The notes beneath the pieces are model-generated. The model ran no database searches. It was given only the letters and a program-made list of their open reading frames with translations, and had not been told where the DNA came from. A stretch of DNA of 59,664 nucleotides from NCBI GenBank assembly GCA_013373595.1, contig JABXHO010000029.1:1-59664 (forward strand), read 5' to 3'. This DNA comes from Flavobacteriales bacterium. GTDB lineage: Bacteria; Bacteroidota; Bacteroidia; Flavobacteriales_D; Crocinitomicaceae. This document shows, one piece after another, positions 35,106 through 44,600 of the stretch (the first letter of the stretch is position 1; each line of letters begins with the position of its first letter). A program made the position numbers and the translations under genes.

Positions 35106-38079
35106 CTTTTCGAATTATAGGTAAGGAAAATCGAACAATCGTGCCACCGCCAACGCGCGGACTCAATTGTAATAAAGGTAACTTGTTTGGCTTATTGCCT
35201 TGGAGTTTATGGAGTAATTGAATCCGTTCGTGGGCAAGCGAAATCCCGTGTGATTTGTGTTCGGTCATGTCCGACTTTAATCCTACTCCATCATCTTCAA
35301 TAATGCATTGAATGGTATCTCCCAGCTGCTCGAACTTCATCATAATATGTCCTTCTCCTTCTTTTATCCCTACTCCATGTTTAATCGCATTTTCCAAGAA
35401 CGGTTGCGCAATAAAGGGAGGGATAAAAATTAATTCGGGAGAAGCCACATTATCTGCTTGAATCTCGAAGGTAAACTTACCGACCATTCGTTTTTGCTCA
35501 AGAAGCAAGTAATTTTCCATCAGTGTCATTTCCTCCGTTAACGGAATCAGCTCCATTCGTGAAGCTTCCAGACCAGAACGAAGAAACCTAGAAAAATCAA
35601 CTATGTATTCGTTTGCCTTTTCTGCATCGCCTTTGAGAATACTATTTTGTAAAGAGCCCATGGCATTGAAGACAAAGTGTGGGTTGAGCTGCTGCGTGAG
35701 TGCTACTTGCTGCAACTCAATAATTCTATTTTTCACTTTCTCCTTCGCCTTCAACCTATCCAAGCGCCAGCGGACAATCAGGAAAATGACTACAATTAGA
35801 AGGGCAACTATCAAAAGACGGAACCACGCAGTACCCCAAAATGGTGGATGCACCTGAAAATTAATCGGCTGAGCAACCATCCAATGTTTTCCGTCTGTTG
35901 AGGCTTCAAGTTGAAAGGAATACTCTCCAGGAGGCAAGTCGGTATAATTAGCAAAGCGCTCAGTTGTAACACTCCAAGGATTAGACGAGCCAATCTTGTA
36001 TCGAAAATAAACTGGTTCTCCTGAAAATGACACAGCATCAAACTCGAAGCGTAAATCACTTTCCGTGTACTTAAGCTCGAATGGTTTCACTCCCATTTGG
36101 CGACCTCCAACAATTACTCCTTTCGAATATATTTTAAGATTTGAGGGTGTGGGTGCATTAAAACTAGTAATTCGGCGTGCCCCGGTGTTTGTCGCAAGAT
36201 AAATTGTATCGTTGATAATATTGCAGTCCGATATTTTCTCGCACGAAAGATCATTAGAAGTAATATCCCTGATCACATGAACTCGGTTTCCATCGAAATC
36301 GACCAACGACATTCCCTTATGACTGACCAACCAAAATTGATTGTCCTTTTTATGAATGATTTTAAATATGAAATTCCTACGGAGTCCATTGCTGCTTGTA
36401 AAGTGCCGAAGCGTATCCCCCAAGACCCAAATCCCATCGCCATGTGTAGCAAAGTAGGTAACACCGTTGGGAGCTTTTAAAACATTGACAGCTCTCCCTC
36501 TGAGCTCTGGTTGGCTTGGTTCACTGAGTTCACCTGTGTTTATGTTCAAAATAGAAGTGCTACGGAAATTAGAAATCCATAAATGATCGTCATCATAGAT
36601 TTCCAATGCGCGGACGCCTGTTTTCACTTCAATTGGTATACGACTACTATTTAAAAAGCTAACACCATATCGGGTACCAACGATGTATACATTGGACTTC
36701 CATTTTTTCACCTCATACGCCACACGATGAAATTTTGAAGCATTTGTTTCGATCGCTTCTACATCATTGAGGTAGTACAAGGGGTGTGTACCATCAGAAT
36801 ATTTTATGAAATCAGAAAATACCGCCAACTCTCCATTTGGCAAAGACAATAGACTCTTTGAGCTATTAAAACTTCGATCGATCTCTAACGTTTTTAGGTT
36901 AAGAGCATTGATGGTAGTATAAGAACGTAAGAGCAAATGGTTTTTAACTTTAACAATTGAATGTACAGGTTTCGATCCGCTCTCTGAATTCAAGCTTTCT
37001 AGTTTCAAGTTTTGAATTTGAAACAATCCTTCATCGAGCGTTGATAACCAAATACTACCATCTGTTGTTTGCGCAATATCTGAGATCGTTTTATCTCGAA
37101 AAAAATGTTCCTCGGAAACAATTGTGCCATTGTCTAGCCTCAAGCGTTTTACTCCCGCTTTCGAAAAACCCAGCCAAACATCATTATTGATGAGCGCGAT
37201 GGTAAGAATTTGCTCGTCGAAAGTGTACACGCTAGATTTGTCCCCCTCAATGACCCATAATTCTTTGTTCAAAGCGACGTACGACGTTTCTTGATGGTGA
37301 AGCAGCTCAAAGCTCATTCCCAAAACAAACTTCTCTTTATGCGTTACTTTATCGTTCCTAAACTCAATATTCTCTTGAGTACTTGGTACTATTTCAGCGT
37401 TTTGCTTACTATGTACAACATGTTGTTTGACCAATGAAAACACGAGGGATTTATCATCGTTCGAGTGAACGTTTTCAGCATCGAAGATTCCAACTTCTCC
37501 CTGATCACTGATTGTAAACGTTCCCAGTTCAAGCGTTGACAACACGATGTTTCCTTCAAAAAGGAATTGATCGTGATACCGAAAAAACGCTGGTTGAATC
37601 TCTTTAAGTTTACTGTTGTACTTAAATGGCTTTACTTTTCCATCTTCTAAAAAATACAACTCTGGAATATTTGAAAAGAACCAAATTCTACCTTGCTTGT
37701 CTTCTAGAATATCGTACACCGTATTACTTCCCAAGCCGTCGTTTGTGGTAATTACATCAAAAGAATGCCCATTGTATTTCGCTACGCCATGATCGGTTGC
37801 CACCCAAACATATCCTTTGGAGTCTTGAAATGTGCTGTAACATTCCATACTCGGGAGGCCATCGTTGACAGTAAAGGTTTTATTTACGGGATTCCAGTAT
37901 TGTGCTGGCACTTGTCCAAAAACCGAATGGAAAATAATTGCACAAAAGAAGAAAAAGAGAACAGGTTGCACTTTCAGAAAATACACCTTTTCAAACCATA
38001 CTTGTATGCGATTTTTCAAACTCTTTTTCAATTTATTTGGTTGAATAAAGATATTATGTTTTACACAATAATTACACAC
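35083..38079 (-). CDS. Beta-propeller sensor histidine kinase, LytS/YehU type (pair 2)
   Basis: 998 residues. The first 38 residues are a long basic region, then a hydrophobic segment (VLFFFFCAIIFHSVFG/Q); a downstream non-ATG start is possible. Propeller blades occupy about 60-650 (GLPSMECYSTFQDSKGYVWV, GVAKYNGHSFDV, GLGSNTVYDILEDKQGRIWF), a Y_Y_Y-type domain about 675-740, one membrane helix about 748-768 (WFRLLIVALLIVVIFLIVRW). The kinase core has about His801 (QQLNPHFVFNAMGSL), N-box QPFLENAIKHGV and DDGVGL. It transmits an outside signal to the LytTR protein encoded next. It starts 22 bases after the phosphopantetheinyl transferase gene. Confidence 0.95.
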   Translation of the reverse strand: MCNYCVKHNIFIQPNKLKKSLKNRIQVWFEKVYFLKVQPVLFFFFCAIIFHSVFGQVPAQYWNPVNKTFTVNDGLPSMECYSTFQDSKGYVWVATDHGVAKYNGHSFDVITTNDGLGSNTVYDILEDKQGRIWFFSNIPELYFLEDGKVKPFKYNSKLKEIQPAFFRYHDQFLFEGNIVLSTLELGTFTISDQGEVGIFDAENVHSNDDKSLVFSLVKQHVVHSKQNAEIVPSTQENIEFRNDKVTHKEKFVLGMSFELLHHQETSYVALNKELWVIEGDKSSVYTFDEQILTIALINNDVWLGFSKAGVKRLRLDNGTIVSEEHFFRDKTISDIAQTTDGSIWLSTLDEGLFQIQNLKLESLNSESGSKPVHSIVKVKNHLLLRSYTTINALNLKTLEIDRSFNSSKSLLSLPNGELAVFSDFIKYSDGTHPLYYLNDVEAIETNASKFHRVAYEVKKWKSNVYIVGTRYGVSFLNSSRIPIEVKTGVRALEIYDDDHLWISNFRSTSILNINTGELSEPSQPELRGRAVNVLKAPNGVTYFATHGDGIWVLGDTLRHFTSSNGLRRNFIFKIIHKKDNQFWLVSHKGMSLVDFDGNRVHVIRDITSNDLSCEKISDCNIINDTIYLATNTGARRITSFNAPTPSNLKIYSKGVIVGGRQMGVKPFELKYTESDLRFEFDAVSFSGEPVYFRYKIGSSNPWSVTTERFANYTDLPPGEYSFQLEASTDGKHWMVAQPINFQVHPPFWGTAWFRLLIVALLIVVIFLIVRWRLDRLKAKEKVKNRIIELQQVALTQQLNPHFVFNAMGSLQNSILKGDAEKANEYIVDFSRFLRSGLEASRMELIPLTEEMTLMENYLLLEQKRMVGKFTFEIQADNVASPELIFIPPFIAQPFLENAIKHGVGIKEGEGHIMMKFEQLGDTIQCIIEDDGVGLKSDMTEHKSHGISLAHERIQLLHKLQGNKPNKLPLLQLSPRVGGGTIVRFSLPIIRKDVKSDNY

Positions 38080-38101
38080 GATTGAGCCAATGCACCTGTT
38101 T

Positions 38102-38752
38102 TCATCCTAAACTGTTGGCTTCACTGACAAATGAAGGATCTATTTCCCTATAAACGAGTGTTTGCTTGTTGTGCGTACAAAGTGCTAATGCGTACTCCTC
38201 CAAAAACACTTCTGAATGAATGCTCCACGTTTCTCCTTTCCAAGTTGGACTCTCTAAGCAGTTTTCTTGATTCGTCCCAGTTTGAAGTCCTCTTCCAATC
38301 GCTTTCAAAAAAGCCTCCTTTCGTGTCCAAACATAAAACCATGAAGTCAGTTTATCTTCTGATTGGGAGATATAATTTCTCTCTTCGGGATGAACATAGT
38401 TTGATATACTTTGGACATCCAACGAAACGCATTTTTCAAGGTCAAGTCCTAATTCGTCGGAGGCAAATGCCACAGCAACGATGTCCCCTGAATGGCTGAT
38501 ACTAAAATGTGCTGCTCCTTCGACATAGGGTTTTCCAAACTCCCCCAACTTCCAATGCTTCAATGAAAAATCTCTCCCCTTTTCGTGTTCATAAAAGCGA
38601 ACAATTAATCGACCAAGAAGCTTTAGCTTTTTTTCTTGGATGGAGTTTTGTCTCTGTAGCTCCTGCTGCATGCCTTTGGGCAAGCCTTTCAGATCTTCCG
38701 CATACGACTCGTTGGAGTAGTTCTTTATATTGATGTACCAAATGTCGATCAC
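38102..38752 (-). CDS. 4'-phosphopantetheinyl transferase (Sfp/AcpT family)
   Basis: I choose the GTG at 38752 (216 residues, MIDIWYINI...), because longer frames have no ATG except one that runs 79 bases into the OmpA gene. Family motifs are clear: GKPYVEGAAHFSISHSGD (the substrate loop), LGLDLEKC (Mg-binding GIDxE-type motif, Asp and Glu present), and FYVWTRKEAFLKAIGRGL (WxxKEA motif). These enzymes transfer phosphopantetheine from CoA to a carrier protein. No carrier protein or synthase is seen in the window, so the substrate is probably the fatty-acid acyl carrier protein. It lies between ompA-like and kinase genes in an adhesin operon, an unexpected place. Confidence 0.85.
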   Translation of the reverse strand: MIDIWYINIKNYSNESYAEDLKGLPKGMQQELQRQNSIQEKKLKLLGRLIVRFYEHEKGRDFSLKHWKLGEFGKPYVEGAAHFSISHSGDIVAVAFASDELGLDLEKCVSLDVQSISNYVHPEERNYISQSEDKLTSWFYVWTRKEAFLKAIGRGLQTGTNQENCLESPTWKGETWSIHSEVFLEEYALALCTHNKQTLVYREIDPSFVSEANSLG

Positions 38753-38820
38753 ATACTTAACGTAAAGCGATGAAGTGAAAACTTCTTGTTTCAACAATTC
38801 ACTGCAGCAGTGATTTCGAA

Positions 38821-40695
38821 CTAATTCTTCGTGATGATGTACTCCGTACGCACGTTTTCTTGATGTTCTCCTTCTGTGCAGTCTACACCATCGCGGCATT
38901 GATTGATTATTTCCTTCTCTCCCACGCCAATGCCAGAGATGCGAGAAGATCCAATTCCTTGAGAAACGATGTATTCAACGGCGGCTTTTGCACGTCTTGA
39001 AGAAAGGTCGAGATTTTCTCTTGAACTACCTCGAGAATCCGTGTGCGATCGCAAGCGAATATGAATGGTTGGGTTCTCATTCATGAATGCCACGATTTTA
39101 TCCAGTTCCACCATCACTTCGTACTTTATATCAGCACCTTTATCTTTAAATGGAAGGGGTTCAACATCAATTACAGAGCTGATATCTACACCAAGCCCGA
39201 TTCCAACACGGTTCATTTTTAATGCATTTCCATACAATTCGTGCAACATAACATCTTGCATCGATGTAACTGTATGTGTAAATCGAACTTCCTTGGTGAG
39301 GTATCCTTCTTTCGCAATTTTGATTGTCAAGTCGAGTGAATCTCCTTCTTTCAAGTCGAGCATTGGCTCAGAAACAAATCCTTCAGGGTCCGAAAGTTCT
39401 CTTAGAAAGGTTCTATTCGTTTGATTATCGATGATACTAACCAAGGCGCCTTCCACAGCTAGTCCCGTTTTTGCGGCAAACAATTGCAAGGTAACTTCAA
39501 TACCGTTATCTTTTTTCATCACAAAATCGTTCTTCAAACCGAAGCCGTCTCCTTTGGTAGATACTTTGATCACCTCTGCATCGTATCCTTCTTTTGAATA
39601 ACGTACCATGAATTGCTTTTCTTCCTCTAAATCGAGTGAGTAATTCCCTTTTTCGTCGGTAAGCTGAGTACTAATCACATTCTTGTTTTCATCCATTACC
39701 TCTACCAGTATTCCCGCTTTATCGTCTACGTCCTCTAACGCAATATTTCCTGAAAGCATAGGAGTAAATCGGAATGGGATTACCTGATCGAAGCTGTAAA
39801 TGTCATCACTTCCATCTCTATTTGTTGAGAAAAAGCCTTTGCTCGAAGCTCCAGGTGAGTACGCGAAGTCATCGTTTTCCGAATTAACTGGGTGACCTAC
39901 GCTCGTGACTCTCGTATAGGTGTCTCCTTTGTAGAGTGCCATAAAAATATCTAGGCCTCCCATACTTTCATGCGACGTACTCGAAAAATACAACTCGTCA
40001 TTACTTCCAACTGCGGGAAACAACTCGTGTCCTGCCGTATTTACTTCTCCTGGGATCGGTTCTGGTTTTCCTACATCACCATTTTCCATGATTGGGGCTC
40101 GATAGATATCGGAACCACCTTTACCACCTGGCATGTTGGAGCTAAAAATCAAAAACTTCCCATCATTTGTAAGAACGGGATGTCCCACAGAGTAATCGAA
40201 GTTGTTAATCGATAGCTGTTTTTCTTCAATCCACTTATCGTCTTTCACCTTGGCTGTAAAGATTCCAAGATTGATCGTTCCATCCGAGCCCACACTTCCT
40301 TTTTTTCCATCGTAATCGCGTGTGAAATACACTCTTTTTCCATCTTTTGAGAAGCAGATCGGACCTTCATTGAATCGTCCGTTCTTTTTCGGTCCAGCGA
40401 ATTGTACTTTCTTTCCTGTTTTAACATCCATAACGAAGAGGTCCAAAAAAGGCTGATTCTCTTCATCCGTCCATTCAACAGGCCATGATTTTCGATCACT
40501 TAAAAAATAGAGCTTTCCATTATTGGGATATACTCCAAAGTCTGTGTGATTTTCAGAACTAAGGTTCGATTTCTTTATGGTATAATGGATTTTGTTCGGC
40601 CGATTACTATTCACCGAATGGTTCATAGGTCCCTGAGCCAATGCAGTCAAACCAAACATCAAACAAAATACAGCGTTAAAAATGTAAGCTTTCAT
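38821..40695 (-). CDS. OmpA-family outer-membrane protein with PD40-type propeller
   Basis: 624 residues. Signal peptide at about 1-20 (MFGLTALA/Q). Residues about 45-300 contain WD40-like PD40 repeats (TDFGVYPNNGKLYFLSDR, FSKDGKRVYFTRDYDG, LTNDGKFLIFSSNMPGGKGG). A carboxypeptidase-regulatory-like beta sandwich lies near 310-385 and a second near 390-475. The C-terminal OmpA domain (about 505-624) has HIRLRSHTDSRGSSRENLDLS and the family layout for peptidoglycan binding. Such proteins are encoded with PorP/SprF in many Bacteroidota and are thought to help anchor T9SS surface adhesins (PorE/SprE-type roles). The ATG is 11 bases after the PorP/SprF gene. Confidence 0.93.
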   Translation of the reverse strand: MKAYIFNAVFCLMFGLTALAQGPMNHSVNSNRPNKIHYTIKKSNLSSENHTDFGVYPNNGKLYFLSDRKSWPVEWTDEENQPFLDLFVMDVKTGKKVQFAGPKKNGRFNEGPICFSKDGKRVYFTRDYDGKKGSVGSDGTINLGIFTAKVKDDKWIEEKQLSINNFDYSVGHPVLTNDGKFLIFSSNMPGGKGGSDIYRAPIMENGDVGKPEPIPGEVNTAGHELFPAVGSNDELYFSSTSHESMGGLDIFMALYKGDTYTRVTSVGHPVNSENDDFAYSPGASSKGFFSTNRDGSDDIYSFDQVIPFRFTPMLSGNIALEDVDDKAGILVEVMDENKNVISTQLTDEKGNYSLDLEEEKQFMVRYSKEGYDAEVIKVSTKGDGFGLKNDFVMKKDNGIEVTLQLFAAKTGLAVEGALVSIIDNQTNRTFLRELSDPEGFVSEPMLDLKEGDSLDLTIKIAKEGYLTKEVRFTHTVTSMQDVMLHELYGNALKMNRVGIGLGVDISSVIDVEPLPFKDKGADIKYEVMVELDKIVAFMNENPTIHIRLRSHTDSRGSSRENLDLSSRRAKAAVEYIVSQGIGSSRISGIGVGEKEIINQCRDGVDCTEGEHQENVRTEYIITKN

Positions 40696-40706
40696 GTGTT
40701 ATTTAG

Positions 40707-41621
40707 TTAGAAGAATCTTGGAGATGCTACTGATGATTTCGAGAAGTTCATATCATACGATAATACAACTTCGTGTGTTCCCATATTGGTTGCTCTCAAC
40801 AAATTTGACGTTCCCAAGTCGAACGCATATCCCAATTTAATTTGAGGATTTAGTTTGTATTGAGCTATGAATCCGATGCTCGCGTTGTGTCGGTAATTGA
40901 CTCCGAAGTAAACGATATTTTTACTTATAAACATTGCTGTTGCATCTATACTTAGTGGTGTATTCATACCTGCTCGAAGTTGCGTACTTGGTCTGAAGAA
41001 CCAATCATTTTTCAAGTCAAACACAACCCCAGCCAAAACATAAGCAGTCATATCATTGACGTAACCACCATTTGTTACAATATTCTTGTTGTCAAGCAAG
41101 CGTGGTACCCCTGCTCCCATAAACCATTTGGGCGATTTATATAAAATTCCAACTCCAGCATTGGGTGTAATGGAATTCGTTAACTCATAGGCACGAGGAT
41201 CATTTTCTGCATTCGATAGGGTCGAAATATCTGCGAAGTTAAAATCCGCTATTCCCTTTACGCCCAGCGATAGCTTTCCTCCATTTTTGAACTTAAAGCG
41301 ATACGCAAAATTGGCTGCTGCCGTGGATCGATTCAAGGTACCAATGTTATCGTTCCATAAATCAAGTCCGATTCCTACTGACTCATAATGAAGTGGTGAA
41401 TGTACCATTAATCCTGTTGTCATTGGAGCTCCTTGAAATCCTGCCCATTGTTGACGATGAATCCCAGCTATCGTAATGTGATCATTCGAACCCGCGTATG
41501 CTGGGTTGGAGTACAATTGTGCATCAATGTATTGCGTAAACAATGCATCCTGCTGTGCAACAACCTCTGTAGCAATTCCTAGAAAGGAAATTACGGTTAG
41601 AAAGATGATAGTATTTTTCAT
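40707..41621 (-). CDS. PorP/SprF family T9SS membrane protein
   Basis: 304 residues. Signal peptide at about 1-22 (ATEVVA/QQ). The family hallmarks are visible: QQDALFTQYIDAQLYSNPAYAGS, HRQQWAGFQGAPMTTGL, and a beta-barrel pattern ending in LSYDMNFSKSSVASPRFF. SprF-type proteins are needed to display a partner adhesin (SprB in gliding species) on the surface. It is 31 bases after a giant T9SS type B adhesin gene and 11 bases before the OmpA-like gene, which is the standard adhesin/SprF/OmpA arrangement. No separate promoter is visible. Confidence 0.95.
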   Translation of the reverse strand: MKNTIIFLTVISFLGIATEVVAQQDALFTQYIDAQLYSNPAYAGSNDHITIAGIHRQQWAGFQGAPMTTGLMVHSPLHYESVGIGLDLWNDNIGTLNRSTAAANFAYRFKFKNGGKLSLGVKGIADFNFADISTLSNAENDPRAYELTNSITPNAGVGILYKSPKWFMGAGVPRLLDNKNIVTNGGYVNDMTAYVLAGVVFDLKNDWFFRPSTQLRAGMNTPLSIDATAMFISKNIVYFGVNYRHNASIGFIAQYKLNPQIKLGYAFDLGTSNLLRATNMGTHEVVLSYDMNFSKSSVASPRFF

Positions 41622-41652
41622 AGAAATCTAGTTTCTTTTAATCGTTTTCAAT

Positions 41653-44600
41653 TTATCTCCTCAAGTCTATGTATCCACGAACAAGAATAGCCTCATTGTC
41701 CTTCTTGATAACATCGAGCACATAGAAATACGTTCCATCTGGAACCTTATCTCCATTCAGTGTCCCTGCTCCTTTTACAGTCACCTCGCCATCCCAATCA
41801 TTTTGATAATTGCGAGATTCATAGATCAAGGCACCCCATCTATTGAATATTTTGAGGTCATAACTATTCACAAACTGAAGTCCTTTGATTTCAAGTTTAT
41901 CATTGATATTATCACCATTTGGAGATACAATATAATTGATCATGTTTCTATCCTCGATACCAACATCCCAATCATCGTCAATTCCATTTCCATTCAAATC
42001 GGTATTACCTGGAGTATTTCCGTCTGCAATATTATGGATTCCATCAAGATCTTCATCACAACCGTTGTCTAGAACGCCGTCGTTGTTTACATCAGCATCC
42101 GCACCATCTGGTATTCCGTCACCATCTGAATCTGGGTTATTATCATTAGGATCGACATGATCTGGCAAGAGATCTTCATCACTATCCGTTGGATCCCAAG
42201 CGACGTCATTCAGTCCATCACCATTGATATCAGGACCATTATCTAAAACTCCAGTAATGTCGTTGAAGGCGTCACATCCATCATTGATACCATCACCATC
42301 CGTGTCTACCATACCTGGATCGATGTTTCCATCTCCATCCGCATCGGCGTCACAACCATCAAAGATACCATCACAGTCGGAATCTATGTTGCCAGTTATT
42401 GGATCATAAAGATCCGTTAAACCATCGTTATCTGTATCCGTATCATCATCAAACAAATTGGCAGATGCGCTGCTGTCAGCACTAATTCCACCCAACGAAG
42501 TGGATGTTATTGTTACAATTATCGTTTCCGTTACCTCTTCCAGAGCATCATCATTCACACTAAAAGTAAGTACATCGGAAAGGCTGCTATCGGCAATTGA
42601 AAATGAAGTACCTCCTGAGTAGCTGTAGTCTACCCCGCCTCCTTGAGCCGTACCTCCGACAGAAATCGTACCTGTAATTGGTCCTCCAGTTTGATTTTCA
42701 AGGTTGCTCCCAAGTCCGTTCACTATACTGACCACAAACTCGGCATCTGTTGCAGTAGGAGCTTCAATACCATCTACAGTACTAGCAATGGTCAATTGAG
42801 CTGCTGCAAGATCATTATCAATAATATCAGCAGTTACAACGCTATCATTACTCATGACACCAAAGTTTGGATTGGTCAAAGTAACTGTCACATTCTCAAG
42901 ATTTTCTATGATCAGATCATTTGCTACCACCAAGGTATGCTCCTCGAAATCCACACCATCTGGAATTGAGAAATTAACAAGCTCCGTAAAGTCAAGACCA
43001 GAAGAAGCTGTTCCAGAATAGATTAGATCACCTGTAATAGGTTGACCAAGGCTATTGACCCAACCTCCATCTATCGAAACAGTAAAAGTAATATCTCCTA
43101 CTCCCTCTTCGCCGTCCACAGGAGATAAGGCTGAAATAGACAGATTTGGAAGCTCATTATCATAAATAAAGGCAGTTGCAGAGTTATTAAATGAACTTAC
43201 TGATCCCACACTAGCTGTTAAAAGTGTTGCTGTTAATGTTTCTGTAAATTCAACATCAAAATCGTCCGTGACTGTAATCATTACTGTATCAGAAGTTTGT
43301 CCGTTGGCAATCGAGTATTCCAATGGCGGTGTGAAACTGTAGTCTCCAGTTCCTGCCGTACCTGTAAGCGCAATACTCCCTGTAATGGGACCTCCTGTAC
43401 CGTTAACATCATTGAACTCTAACGCAACCACAAAAAACACGTTTGAGGATCCTTCCGTACCACTGGAAATTGTATCAATTTCCACCGTAAGATTTGCTGC
43501 ATCGTCATCAAAAATGGTCGCTGTAGAAGTGGTGTTAACATAGGTTGCACCAGCGAGTGATGGGTTTCCAACAAACGATGCAACAACCGTTTCATCAGGT
43601 TCTGAAAGTCCATCATTAATAACTGGTAATACAATTTGTGTAGTCAAATCACCAGCTAAAATGGTATAAGTAGAAGCACCTGTTGTATCAAAATCACTTC
43701 CAATAACTGCCGTACCGCCATTAAAGTTTAAAGTACCTGTAATGTTTGATGCAGCGGGCGTACCTGAGATAATCGAAACATCAAAGGTTACAGTCGCTGA
43801 TAATGATGGAGGTGTTTCTGTTGCATTTACAGGTGAATCGATGGAGATTTGAAGTCCACCAGCATCATTATCAAAAATAGTTACTGAAACACTGTCAGCT
43901 GAAGGGTTTGTGCTACCAAAAGGCATGATATTCGAGATACTCGCAACAACGGTTTCATTTCCTTCGATCAAACCATCATCAATTATTGGTACAATTATTT
44001 GACCACTTGTTGAGTCATTGAGTATAGAAAAGTTCGTTACGTCCGTATAATCAGCTCCGGCAGTTGCACCCGATGCCGAAAGATCAACCGTACCTGTAAT
44101 GGCACTTCCAGTTTCATTGACTAGATTTCCATCTAAGGTCACATTATAAATCAAGTTTCCAACTCCTTCAGAAACGCCATTCACCGGTGAACTCACAGAA
44201 AGCGTCAATCCTAACGTATCTTGATCAAAAATATCCGCTGAGGCACTGCTCACAGAAGTATAATTTGTTCCATTGACATCAATATTGTTGATGTTTGCAG
44301 TTAAGTTCTCCGTTATTTCGACTGCCTGATCATTCACGATGAAAACTGAAAGTGTTTGAGAAGTTCCAAGGTGTGGAATGGAGAAGCTGGGAGGTGCAGC
44401 GGCATAGTCTGCAGCCACAGCACTTCCTCCATAGGTAATTGGTCCAGTAACAGGACCGCCTGTTTGATTTTGAACCCCTCCAGCCAAAGTGTACGTGTAG
44501 GAAACTGAAGATCCTTCAGGAGCATCAACAGGTGATCCAACAACAACCTGAACACCAGCCAACTCATCATCTGTAATATTTGCTGTGGCAGGCGAACCCG

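Noticed and set aside
38131-38499. 122-codon plus-strand frame opposite the phosphopantetheinyl transferase gene
   Set aside because: Antisense to a gene with clear family motifs; amino-acid content is typical of a shadow frame.
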